From positions 1 through 8,512 of the forward strand of contig JAEXDU010000030.1 in NCBI GenBank assembly GCA_023401495.1: DNA of 8,512 nt, written 5' to 3'. The notes beneath the pieces are model-generated. The model had not been told where the DNA came from. It did no database searches and saw only the letters and a program-made list of their open reading frames with translations. This document shows positions 1 to 4,936 of this stretch, piece by piece; within the stretch, counting starts at the first letter, position 1, and each line of letters starts with the position of its first letter. The position numbers and the translations under genes are program-made. Source of the DNA: Bacillota bacterium. GTDB lineage: Bacteria; Bacillota; Clostridia; Oscillospirales; Acutalibacteraceae.

Positions 1-175
1 CTTCCGCGCAAGACCACTCGATCAAATCGTAAATATCCTTAAAATGGTAATAAAAAGTCATACGACTGATTCCGCAATCTTCCGTGATGTCCAAAATCGT
101 GATTTTGTTGACCGGCTTTTTCAGCAGCATTCTCTTCAGGGATTCTTCCAGCGCTCGCTTGGTTATTTGTGACAT
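1..175 (-). CDS. TetR/AcrR-family transcriptional regulator, DhaS-like (N-terminal part, cut by window edge)
   Basis: The 58 visible codons start MSQITKRALEESLKRMLLKK and contain a TetR-type helix-turn-helix around residues 25-48. It ends in the family hallmark recognition helix (GISRMTFYYHFKDIYDLI, residues 34-51). The combination of a short N-arm, 'KITILDIT' and 'TFYYHFKDIYDL' resembles the DhaS/TetR subgroup that often has a TetR-like C-terminal domain, but the ligand domain lies outside the window. The ATG at 175 has an AGGAAAGG ribosome binding site seven bases upstream. The gene is divergent from the diguanylate cyclase gene and has its own strong promoter about 150 bases upstream (327-355), giving a long structured leader. 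The regulated genes cannot be told from what is visible. TetR membership is near certain. The DhaS-like subgroup is a guess. Confidence 0.9.
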   Translation of the reverse strand, partial: MSQITKRALEESLKRMLLKKPVNKITILDITEDCGISRMTFYYHFKDIYDLIEWSCAE

Positions 176-198
176 ACGATGACCTTTCCTGTTATAAT
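169..198 (+). promoter_or_regulatory. Possible plus-strand promoter antisense to the TetR leader
   Basis: GTGACA (169-174) is a five-of-six -35 match. It is followed after 18 bases by a perfect TATAAT (193-198). It would start transcription near 205, running through the branched structure at 247-309 toward a T-rich stretch. There is no open reading frame behind it, so any product would be a small non-coding or antisense RNA of roughly 120 bases. This is seen as consensus only. Confidence 0.35.
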
Positions 199-199
199 C

Positions 200-227
200 T
201 TACGGCCAAAGCCTACATGGGCCGCAA
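200..227 (-). other. Leader hairpin upstream of the TetR ribosome binding site
   Basis: TTACGGCC (200-207) pairs with GGCCGCAA (220-227) with one G-T type pair, leaving a 12-base loop. It lies about 12 bases upstream of the ribosome binding site of the TetR gene and has no U tract, so it is more likely a leader hairpin than a terminator. Confidence 0.35.
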
Positions 228-246
228 TTGTGAAAATGATGTGCTT

Positions 247-309
247 AGGATTCTTTTGGCTTCTTAATTGATAAGCGGCCTGCAGTTTTCCACTGCTGCC
301 AAGAATCCT
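247..309 (-). other. Branched (three-stem) structure in the TetR leader
   Basis: Outer arms 247-260 and 298-309 pair over 12 bases (AGGATTCTT..GGC with GCCAAGAATCCT, a TT bulge at 256-257). Inside lie two small hairpins: 263-266 with 272-275 (CTTA/TAAG), and 282-286 with 292-296 (GCAGT/ACTGC). The fold lies wholly inside the predicted TetR 5' leader. Read on the plus strand, it is followed by a T-rich stretch (311-326), so it could instead be the end of a plus-strand transcript. It does not match a riboswitch class I recognise. Confidence 0.45.
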
Positions 310-326
310 GTTTGCCTGTTTTTCTT

Positions 327-355
327 ATTATAGCATCTGTTATTATTCCATTCAA
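327..355 (-). promoter_or_regulatory. Promoter of the TetR-family gene (extended -10)
   Basis: Read on the minus strand, a perfect TATAAT (332-327) is preceded by TGC (335-333), which makes an extended -10. A TTGAAT -35 (355-350) lies 17 bases upstream. The expected transcription start is near 320, leaving a leader of about 145 bases before the ATG at 175. Consensus match is by eye. Confidence 0.65.
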
Positions 356-459
356 TCACCATAATACAAGATACAAGTACTGAGCAACGCATCGCACATA
401 ACAGAACATGCCGCCGGAAAGGGAGGCTTTTCCCCTTTGCACTGTAAAAGCAGAATCCA

Positions 460-488
460 TAGAAAAGCCGACCGGACTATGCTATACT
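460..488 (+). promoter_or_regulatory. Promoter of the diguanylate cyclase gene
   Basis: TATACT (483-488) is preceded by TGC, giving an extended -10, and a weak -35 TAGAAA (460-465) lies 17 bases upstream. An 8-base inverted repeat, GGCTTTTC (425-432) with GAAAAGCC (462-469), overlaps the -35 and could be an operator. Expected start is near 494, so the leader includes the hairpin at 508-538. Confidence 0.5.
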
Positions 489-498
489 GAAAAATATG

Positions 499-538
499 AA
501 AAAAAATCCCGTTTCAGAATGAGCTTTTCTGAAACGGG
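499..538 (-). terminator. Intrinsic terminator-like hairpin, oriented on the minus strand, within the cyclase leader
   Basis: Arms 508-519 and 527-538 are a perfect 12-base inverted repeat (CCCGTTTCAGAA / TTCTGAAACGGG) with a 7-base loop. On the minus strand it is followed by a run of T residues (complement of the A run at about 499-506), which is the signature of a factor-independent terminator. On the plus strand no T run follows, so there it is a stable leader hairpin ending about 33 bases before the ribosome binding site. There is no minus-strand gene just to its right, so its role may be to block antisense transcription from entering the TetR gene. Confidence 0.6.
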
Positions 539-585
539 TGAAATGCAGGCAGATATGCCACTTTTTTATTGAGGAGGTCATTCCA

Positions 586-2085
586 TTGAATCCATATATT
601 TGGTTCATGCTTATCTCAACAGTGGTATGCGTGATCCTGCTGATATACGCCGTTGCAAACCACAATTCGGAACGATCTTTTTTTCTGATCTTCTCCTTCA
701 TCTGTACCTTTCTGTATACCTTCGGCTATCTGCTGGAGATCATTTCTCCCACACTGGAAGCCGCTTTTATCGGGGTACGGGTACAAAAAATGGGTTCACC
801 GTTCCTTGTGCTCCTGAACTATCTGTTTGTGCGGGATGTTTATGGGGAAAAGCGGTTCCGTTTTCGCACACTGTGCCTGCTCTTTGCATTTCCTGTTTTC
901 AACCTGTTCACCGCCCAGGCCTTTCCACTGGTGCGGCTGCACTATACCCATATTGAATATTTTTGGAACGGCATGATCGCCAACTGCCAGGGGTACCCGG
1001 GCCCGGTGAATTATCTGGCCACCGCGTACAGCTTTGTGTTCGTCTTTTTCAATATTCGGCGTATTCTGAGCCACCTGAGAGGTGCAGGCAAGCAGCAAAG
1101 GAGCCAGGGCCTTTGCCTGCTGGCATCGATTCTGATTCCGCTCGTAGTCAACATTTACCACAACCTCTCCGCCAATCAGCTTCGGCTGGACCTGAATCCC
1201 TTTGCGGTTTCGGTTTCTCTGGCGCTGCTTCTATATTCTGTCCGGATTCAAAACCTGCTCAACGCGGTGCCGCTGGCACGGGCTCAGGTGATTGAATCCA
1301 TGGTGGACGCCTTCATCGTGTGCGGCAAGGATTTCAGCTTTCTGGATGCGAACCGGGCGGCCAAGCAGTTATTCCCCGAGCTGAACACCCTGCAGCCCGG
1401 TGACCCCATGGAGCAGGTGAAGCGGTTTGAACGGGAGAATGAATTGTGTCTTCAAATCGACGGTGAAGCACGGTTTTACAAGGTGACCCAGACCCATATC
1501 CTGCAAAACAACAAAAGCAGCGCCATCTGTATTGTGTTCCACGATATTACCGAGAAAGAAAACCAACTGCAAAAGCTGTATGGCAAAGCGACCTTCGACC
1601 CTTTGATGCACATTTACAACCGGGCTACTTTTTTTGACCGTGCCAATTTTACGCTGAGTTCGGACAAAGCGAAAAATTGCCCCTATGCCTTGCTGATGAT
1701 AGACCTGGATCATTTCAAGTCTGTAAACGACACTTACGGTCATTCCTGCGGCGACACCGTGCTGGAAACCGTCGCTGTGATTGTGAAAGGCCACTTTCGC
1801 AAGAACGATCTGGTGGGGCGCTACGGCGGGGAGGAAATTGTCGTTCTGCTGGAAAACATCTCTGCCAGCCAGATGCGCGCCGCAGTGGAAAAGCTTCGTA
1901 CCAACATTGAAAACACGATCATTCCCTATCAGGGAAACGAGCTGAAGGTTACGGTCAGCATCGGGATGGCACACTCCCCCGCCGGGAGTGTGCATTCGCT
2001 GGAGGAGCTGTTGGTTCAGGCGGATTCGGCGCTGTACAAGGCAAAAAACGACGGGCGCAACCGCGCCTGGCCGTATGGAGAATAG
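586..2085 (+). CDS. Membrane diguanylate cyclase: 7TM sensor, PAS, GGDEF (GGEEI variant)
   Basis: This 499-residue protein is predicted to make cyclic di-GMP from two GTP at the cytoplasmic face of the membrane. Residues 1-222 are strongly hydrophobic with about seven membrane segments, like the 7TM sensor region of some histidine kinases. Residues about 236-322 form a PAS domain ending in 'FHDITEKENQLQKL'. The GGDEF domain follows (about 335-497) with 'FDPLMHIYNR', metal-binding D373 in 'MIDLDHFKSVND' and the A-site GGEEI at 414-418. An RxxD inhibitory site (R405-D408) sits five residues before it, so product feedback is expected. The fifth A-site residue is Ile instead of the usual Phe; the catalytic acidic residues are kept. 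I chose TTG at 586 because GAGGAGG (571-577) lies eight bases upstream; the GTG at 538 is inside a hairpin and has no such site. There is no EAL domain. The sensed signal is unknown. Confidence 0.93.
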   Translation: MNPYIWFMLISTVVCVILLIYAVANHNSERSFFLIFSFICTFLYTFGYLLEIISPTLEAAFIGVRVQKMGSPFLVLLNYLFVRDVYGEKRFRFRTLCLLFAFPVFNLFTAQAFPLVRLHYTHIEYFWNGMIANCQGYPGPVNYLATAYSFVFVFFNIRRILSHLRGAGKQQRSQGLCLLASILIPLVVNIYHNLSANQLRLDLNPFAVSVSLALLLYSVRIQNLLNAVPLARAQVIESMVDAFIVCGKDFSFLDANRAAKQLFPELNTLQPGDPMEQVKRFERENELCLQIDGEARFYKVTQTHILQNNKSSAICIVFHDITEKENQLQKLYGKATFDPLMHIYNRATFFDRANFTLSSDKAKNCPYALLMIDLDHFKSVNDTYGHSCGDTVLETVAVIVKGHFRKNDLVGRYGGEEIVVLLENISASQMRAAVEKLRTNIENTIIPYQGNELKVTVSIGMAHSPAGSVHSLEELLVQADSALYKAKNDGRNRAWPYGE

Positions 2086-2266
2086 AATGTTTTCAGCCGG
2101 GTTCCTAAAGACACATTTGCACCGATATTGGACGGCGACGCACAAAGCGGAGCAATTCACCTGAACGTTTGATGCTCTGCGGCTGGTCACGGAAAGCTGC
2201 GGAAAATTTATATTCACGGAACCAATCAGAAAAAGGGGAAAGTTTTATTTAACATTGGAATTCTTC
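2086..2266. other. Non-coding 3' region of the cyclase gene
   Basis: About 180 bases separate the cyclase stop from its terminator, which is long for this window. I see no gene here. Weak pairing is possible: GCGGAGCA (2147-2154) with TGCTCTGC (2173-2180), enclosed by CAGCC (2094-2098) with GGCTG (2181-2185). No known riboswitch or RNA family is recognised. Confidence 0.3.
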
Positions 2267-2312
2267 AAAAAGCCGCTCCGCTGACCTGAAAAATCAGCAG
2301 GGCGGCTTTTTT
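2267..2312 (+). terminator. Bidirectional intrinsic terminator after the cyclase gene
   Basis: AAAAAGCCGC (2267-2276) pairs with GCGGCTTTTT (2302-2311), continued by GCTGA (2280-2284) with TCAGC (2294-2298) after a short imperfect stretch; the loop is nine bases. The T run (2307-2312) ends plus-strand transcripts, and the A run (2267-2271) gives a U tract on the minus strand, so it can also stop read-through from the hemerythrin gene. Confidence 0.85.
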
Positions 2313-2346
2313 GTGGACCCCAAAATTGAGCTTTCCATAAAACAAA

Positions 2347-2434
2347 TCCTCCAATCAAGACATTTACAATGGATCGTCATCGTCCGGCATTGTGCGGAAC
2401 GATTGTGATCTTTGTAAATACCCTGATTGGAGGA
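2347..2434. repeat. 88-base imperfect inverted repeat / long hairpin between convergent genes
   Basis: The outer arms are perfect: TCCTCCAATCA (2347-2357) with TGATTGGAGGA (2424-2434). After a 4x4 internal loop come ATTTACAA (2362-2369) and TTGTAAAT (2412-2419). Then 2372-2383 pairs with 2399-2410 with two G-T pairs and one mismatch. Nearly the whole unit folds into one rod. On the minus strand it starts 21 bases after the hemerythrin stop and is followed by TTTGTTTT, so it may act as that gene's terminator. It also looks like a small palindromic repeat element (MITE- or REP-like), though I see no clear target-site duplication. Only one copy is in this window. Confidence 0.6.
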
Positions 2435-2455
2435 ATGAAAACTATCAACGTCTTC

Positions 2456-2863
2456 TTATTTCTGGTGCTCGCGGATGTACTGCGCCATCTTCAAATCTTC
2501 ACGCTTGATGTGGTTGACCAGCCAGCCGCCGATCGCGGTATTGACCTTGGCCACAAGTGCTATGTTCGCTCCATTCTGGTTCAGCTCCTGCTGAAGCTCG
2601 CGAATGGTCTTTTTGTATTCCTCATGGAATTTATGGTGCTTGTCGTACTCCGGGTACGCATACTGGCGCTGCAGTCTTTCCTCATCGGAGAAATGCTTGT
2701 CCACATATTTGCTCAGAAAATCGAGCGTTTTGCTGATCTCCACACGCCCCTGGCCCTTGGAGCAGGCCTCTAATAATGCGTTGATCGCGTCAAACAGCTG
2801 CTTGTGCTGTGTATCGATCATACTGTTATTGGTAACCAGGTCACTTGTCAATGTATAAGCCAT
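2456..2863 (-). CDS. Bacteriohemerythrin (single-domain O2-binding protein)
   Basis: This 135-residue cytoplasmic protein is expected to bind O2 at a non-haem di-iron site in a four-helix bundle. All expected ligands are visible: H20 in 'MIDTQHKQLF', H57 and E61 in 'HFSDEE', H76 and H80 in 'HHKFH', and H118 and D123 in 'HIKRED'. The length is normal for a stand-alone hemerythrin, and there is no attached signalling domain. The ATG at 2863 is chosen because GAGGAG lies eight bases upstream; the open frame continues another 40 codons upstream without a good start site. It lies 101 bases downstream of the superoxide reductase on the same strand, so the two are probably co-transcribed. Likely roles are O2 scavenging, storage or delivery; which one cannot be read from sequence. 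Confidence 0.95.
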   Translation of the reverse strand: MAYTLTSDLVTNNSMIDTQHKQLFDAINALLEACSKGQGRVEISKTLDFLSKYVDKHFSDEERLQRQYAYPEYDKHHKFHEEYKKTIRELQQELNQNGANIALVAKVNTAIGGWLVNHIKREDLKMAQYIREHQK

Positions 2864-2891
2864 CAATAGCACTCCTCTATGTTCAGGCGCG

Positions 2892-2913
2892 GCGGGCGCT
2901 TGTTCGCACCCGC
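2892..2913 (-). other. Intercistronic hairpin between superoxide reductase and hemerythrin genes
   Basis: GCGGGCGC (2892-2899) and GCACCCGC (2906-2913) pair over eight bases with one wobble (on the minus strand) around a 6-base loop. No U tract follows on the minus strand, so it is not a typical terminator; it may be an mRNA processing or stability element, or a partial attenuator between the two genes. Confidence 0.4.
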
Positions 2914-2964
2914 TGAGCCCTGTATTCCATTCATTTGAGAGCCGCAAATAAAGACGATTCTGCT

Positions 2965-3441
2965 TTACAGCTCCGCTTTCCACAAACCGTGCAGATTGCA
3001 GAACGCGTAAACCACCGCGTGAGAAGTCTCTCCCTCGCGGTACACAAAATTGCAGGGATTGGCTTCACAGTTGGGCACGATCTCATCATTTTCGCCCGCG
3101 AAAATTTCTTCGTGAGCCTCGCCCGGATGATAAGTAAATTCCGCCCTCGGCTTGTCGCCCGGGTGCAGCTTTACAATTTCCAGCCGATCGCCGTCTTCCA
3201 ACGCAATCCACTCGATATAATGCTCGGCGGTCATCGGGTGCGCCACAGAGCCAACCTCAACGATCAGATGGCCATTCTCCACATGAGCTACCGGCACATG
3301 CTTCTCGTGCGCGGCGTCGGTTACATTGGCCTGCAGCTGTACCATCGGGTCCCCGCAGCAGACCAATGTGCCGCCCCCAAAACCGATGAGCGCCACCAGA
3401 TTCCCACAATGCTTACACTGATAAAAAACAGCAGATTTCAT
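2965..3441 (-). CDS. dfx: Desulfoferrodoxin (two-iron superoxide reductase) with an internal insertion
   Basis: The enzyme reduces superoxide to hydrogen peroxide in the cytoplasm without releasing O2, usually with electrons from rubredoxin. The 158-residue protein has an N-terminal rubredoxin-like centre I, C9, C12, C28 and C29. The catalytic centre II follows: E46-x-H48, H68 in 'AHPM', H74 in 'EHYIEW', and C148/H151 in 'CNLHGLWK'. All iron ligands are present. Classical desulfoferrodoxins are about 125 residues; here about 30 extra residues (roughly 108-141) sit between 'AEFTYHPG' and 'AVVYAFCNLHG' and include C125 and C130. I start at ATG 3441 because AAGGAG lies eight bases upstream; the in-frame GTG at 3450 touches that site. 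The hemerythrin gene follows on the same strand. A Fur/PerR-like box lies upstream (3624-3638). Confidence 0.96.
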   Translation of the reverse strand: MKSAVFYQCKHCGNLVALIGFGGGTLVCCGDPMVQLQANVTDAAHEKHVPVAHVENGHLIVEVGSVAHPMTAEHYIEWIALEDGDRLEIVKLHPGDKPRAEFTYHPGEAHEEIFAGENDEIVPNCEANPCNFVYREGETSHAVVYAFCNLHGLWKAEL

Positions 3442-3623
3442 ATTTTCCACTCCTTTTTCATGTTTGGAAACAGCCGCTCCGCCCCAAAGCCGCGACAGCC
3501 GCCGCAGGACAAATTGCAGCCGTTCTGTTTGATTGAATGAGACTTCTTGCCAGAAATTTCAATTTCATCTTATCGCTTTTTCGACCAAAACGCAAGGGTT
3601 TTCCGCCGATTTGAGGAAATAAA

Positions 3624-3638
3624 TAATAATCATTCTTT
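3624..3638. promoter_or_regulatory. Fur/PerR-like operator upstream of the superoxide reductase gene
   Basis: TAATAATCATTCTTT matches the Bacillus 7-1-7 Fur box (TGATAATNATTATCA) at 11 of 14 defined positions and the PerR box at 10 of 14. It lies in an AT-rich patch 183 bases upstream of the start codon. PerR or Fur control of superoxide reductase is reasonable for a peroxide- or iron-responsive gene. The match is imperfect, especially in the right half. Confidence 0.4.
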
Positions 3639-3668
3639 ATTTTAAGAAATTTCTCTACATAATTGAAA
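3639..3668 (-). promoter_or_regulatory. Candidate promoter of the superoxide reductase-hemerythrin unit
   Basis: On the minus strand TAAAAT (3644-3639) is a five-of-six -10, with a weak TTTCAA (3668-3663) 18 bases upstream. A start near 3632 would fall within the Fur/PerR-like box, which suits repression. A competing candidate closer to the gene is TTGCGT (3595-3590), 17 bases, TAAGAT (3572-3567). I cannot choose firmly. The 10-base palindrome AGAAATTTCT (3645-3654) lies in the spacer. Confidence 0.3.
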
Positions 3669-3726
3669 CTTTACAGCCTTTCCGCTCCATCTGGCGGAAA
3701 ACAGCGTCACCGCCGCAGGAAAGCGC

Positions 3727-3756
3727 AAAAACGCCGGCCTGCAAAGCAGACCGGCG
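3727..3756 (-). terminator. Intrinsic terminator of the thioredoxin-reductase-like gene
   Basis: CGCCGGCCTGC (3732-3742) pairs with GCAGACCGGCG (3746-3756), 11 base pairs with one G-U pair on the minus strand and a tight 3-base loop. It is followed on the minus strand by five T residues (complement of 3727-3731). It lies 34 bases past the stop codon. Confidence 0.9.
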
Positions 3757-3789
3757 AGTCATCCAAAACCGCGCGGCGGCATGGCGTTA

Positions 3790-4665
3790 TTATGCTTTTG
3801 CCGTCTTGGCCATGGAACGCAGGAATTTAACCGCTTCCGTCCCGGCCTTTGCGCCCTCGTAAACCGCTTTGGAAACCTGAAGCAGACCCCCGGTGCAGTC
3901 CCCGGCCGCGTAAAGCCCCGGAATATTCGTCGCCATGTTTTCATCGACGACGATCTTGTTGTTTTCCACTTCCGCCCCAAGCTTGCGGGCAAGATCGGTA
4001 CTGCCGGCCACGCCGACGGCCACGAATGCGCCCTCCGCAGACAGGGAGGTACCATCCTCAAAGCGCACGCCGCTCAGAACCTGATCGCCGTCGAGCGACT
4101 GGATCTCTTTTGTGCACAGCCCGATGCCCTCCGGCACGGAGGCGAGCATTTTCTTGCCGTTCGTGAGAACCGTAACGGATTTTGAGGTGTGCAGCAGCTC
4201 GAGCGCTTCGTGAATGGCGTAGTCGCCGTTGCCCAGAACCACTACCTCTTTGCCGCGGTAGAAAAAACCGTCGCACACGGCGCAGTAGCTCACACCGTGA
4301 CCTTCCAGCTCCTGCAGGCCGCGGATGCGCGGTGCGGAACGGGTGGAGCCCGTCGCGAGAATCAGCGCGTCTGCCGGGTATTCGCCAAGAGTGGTCTTGA
4401 CTGTCAGGCGCCCGTCATACGAAATGCCGACCACCTCATCCTCCACCATCTGGGCGCCCAGGCGCTTTGCCTGCTGGAGCCCGGTCTGCACCAGCTCTGT
4501 TCCGGTGATCGGCTCGGGGAATCCATAGTAATTCTCGATCTTCTCCACCTTTTCGAGCGTCCCATTGTCTTTGCCGATAATTGTCGTTGCCATTCCGGCG
4601 CGCAGGGTATAAAGAGCGGCGGAGATGCCAGCGGGGCCTCTGCCGACGATCACGATGTTTGCCAT
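3790..4665 (-). CDS. Thioredoxin-reductase-like FAD flavoprotein with CxxC, atypical pyridine-nucleotide site
   Basis: This 291-residue flavoprotein has the low-molecular-weight thioredoxin reductase fold. The N-terminal FAD loop is GRGPAG (8-13), the redox-active pair is C128-A-V-C131-D, and the C-terminal FAD contact is 'GLYAAGDCTGG' (250-260). In NADPH-using TrxB the second domain carries GGGxSA and HRRxxxR; here the equivalents read GNGDYA (145-150) and 'VTVLTNGKKM' (164-173), so the arginines that hold the 2'-phosphate are missing. It may therefore use NADH, ferredoxin (as in clostridial ferredoxin-dependent flavin thioredoxin reductases) or another donor. The ATG at 4665 has AAGGAGAGG seven bases upstream. 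The gene is single, with its own terminator, divergent from the dioxygenase gene. No thioredoxin gene is adjacent, so the disulfide substrate is open. Confidence 0.9.
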   Translation of the reverse strand: MANIVIVGRGPAGISAALYTLRAGMATTIIGKDNGTLEKVEKIENYYGFPEPITGTELVQTGLQQAKRLGAQMVEDEVVGISYDGRLTVKTTLGEYPADALILATGSTRSAPRIRGLQELEGHGVSYCAVCDGFFYRGKEVVVLGNGDYAIHEALELLHTSKSVTVLTNGKKMLASVPEGIGLCTKEIQSLDGDQVLSGVRFEDGTSLSAEGAFVAVGVAGSTDLARKLGAEVENNKIVVDENMATNIPGLYAAGDCTGGLLQVSKAVYEGAKAGTEAVKFLRSMAKTAKA

Positions 4666-4714
4666 GATTGAGCCTCTCCTTTTCCGATTTCGATGTTCGA
4701 TGGAATTTTATTCT

Positions 4715-4725
4715 AGTATAGTATA
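4715..4725 (-). promoter_or_regulatory. Extended -10 promoter of the thioredoxin-reductase-like gene
   Basis: On the minus strand TGATATACT gives an extended -10 (TATACT at 4725-4720), with a second overlapping TATACT at 4720-4715. No good -35 is found at normal spacing, which is tolerated in extended -10 promoters. It sits about 50 bases upstream of the start codon. Confidence 0.4.
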
Positions 4726-4792
4726 TCATTTTCAAAAAGAAAAGTATCGTGATCAAGTTACAAATCTCATTTTCTCGATAGAAACAATCAAA

Positions 4793-4810
4793 GGGCCGTG
4801 CGCGCGGTCC
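4793..4810. other. GC-rich hairpin in the divergent intergenic region
   Basis: GGGCCG (4793-4798) and CGGTCC (4805-4810) pair around TGCGCG. It stands out in an AT-rich region. On the minus strand it is followed by TTTGATTGTTTC, a poor U tract, so it might weakly insulate the two divergent genes. Confidence 0.25.
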
Positions 4811-4816
4811 TGAAAA

Positions 4817-4861
4817 ACTGTCGGAATCACAGTGGTTTTCTCGCAGAAATCGGTATATAAT
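4817..4861 (+). promoter_or_regulatory. Promoter and possible operator of the dioxygenase-FMN reductase-HD unit
   Basis: A perfect TATAAT lies at 4856-4861, with no good -35 at 16-18 bases, which suggests activator dependence. An inverted repeat ACTGT-N7-ACAGT (4817-4833) lies just at the -35 position and could bind a dimeric regulator. The expected leader is about 70 bases. Confidence 0.4.
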
Positions 4862-4936
4862 AAATTTGCGGCAGGAAAATTTTGCCGTTTACTTGAACAA
4901 ACAAAACATAACCCAGCGTCTGTAAGGAGGATTCTT

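Larger units (their letters stand above)
3442..3726. other. Gene-free control region between the flavoprotein terminator and the superoxide reductase gene
   Basis: No gene is seen here. Besides the box and promoter candidates it holds TTTCCGC (3679-3685) with GCGGAAA (3694-3700), a perfect hairpin with an 8-base loop. A wider inverted pair, TTTTCCGCC (3599-3607) and GGCGGAAAA (3693-3701), brackets the AT-rich control patch. Its significance is unknown. Confidence 0.35.

Noticed and set aside
538..585. GTG start for the cyclase at 538, adding 16 residues
   Set aside because: The GTG is part of a perfect hairpin and lacks a ribosome binding site, whereas the TTG at 586 has GAGGAGG at ideal spacing and starts directly before the first membrane segment.
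2130..2190. Possible c-di-GMP riboswitch, because 'GACGCACAAAGC' near 2138 recalls the GEMM-I core
   Set aside because: The surrounding GEMM-I stems and the conserved GGGCAAACC-like segment are absent, and no gene follows on that strand.
1369..2217. Minus-strand open frame of 282 codons opposite the cyclase gene
   Set aside because: It lies over the GGDEF coding region, and its translation shows no domain and looks like the shadow of the sense gene.
2935..3540. Plus-strand open frame of 201 codons over the superoxide reductase gene
   Set aside because: It is antisense to a gene with all metal ligands conserved, and has no start signal.
4189..4671. Plus-strand open frame of 160 codons over the thioredoxin-reductase-like gene
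   Set aside because: It is the antisense shadow of a clear flavoprotein gene.
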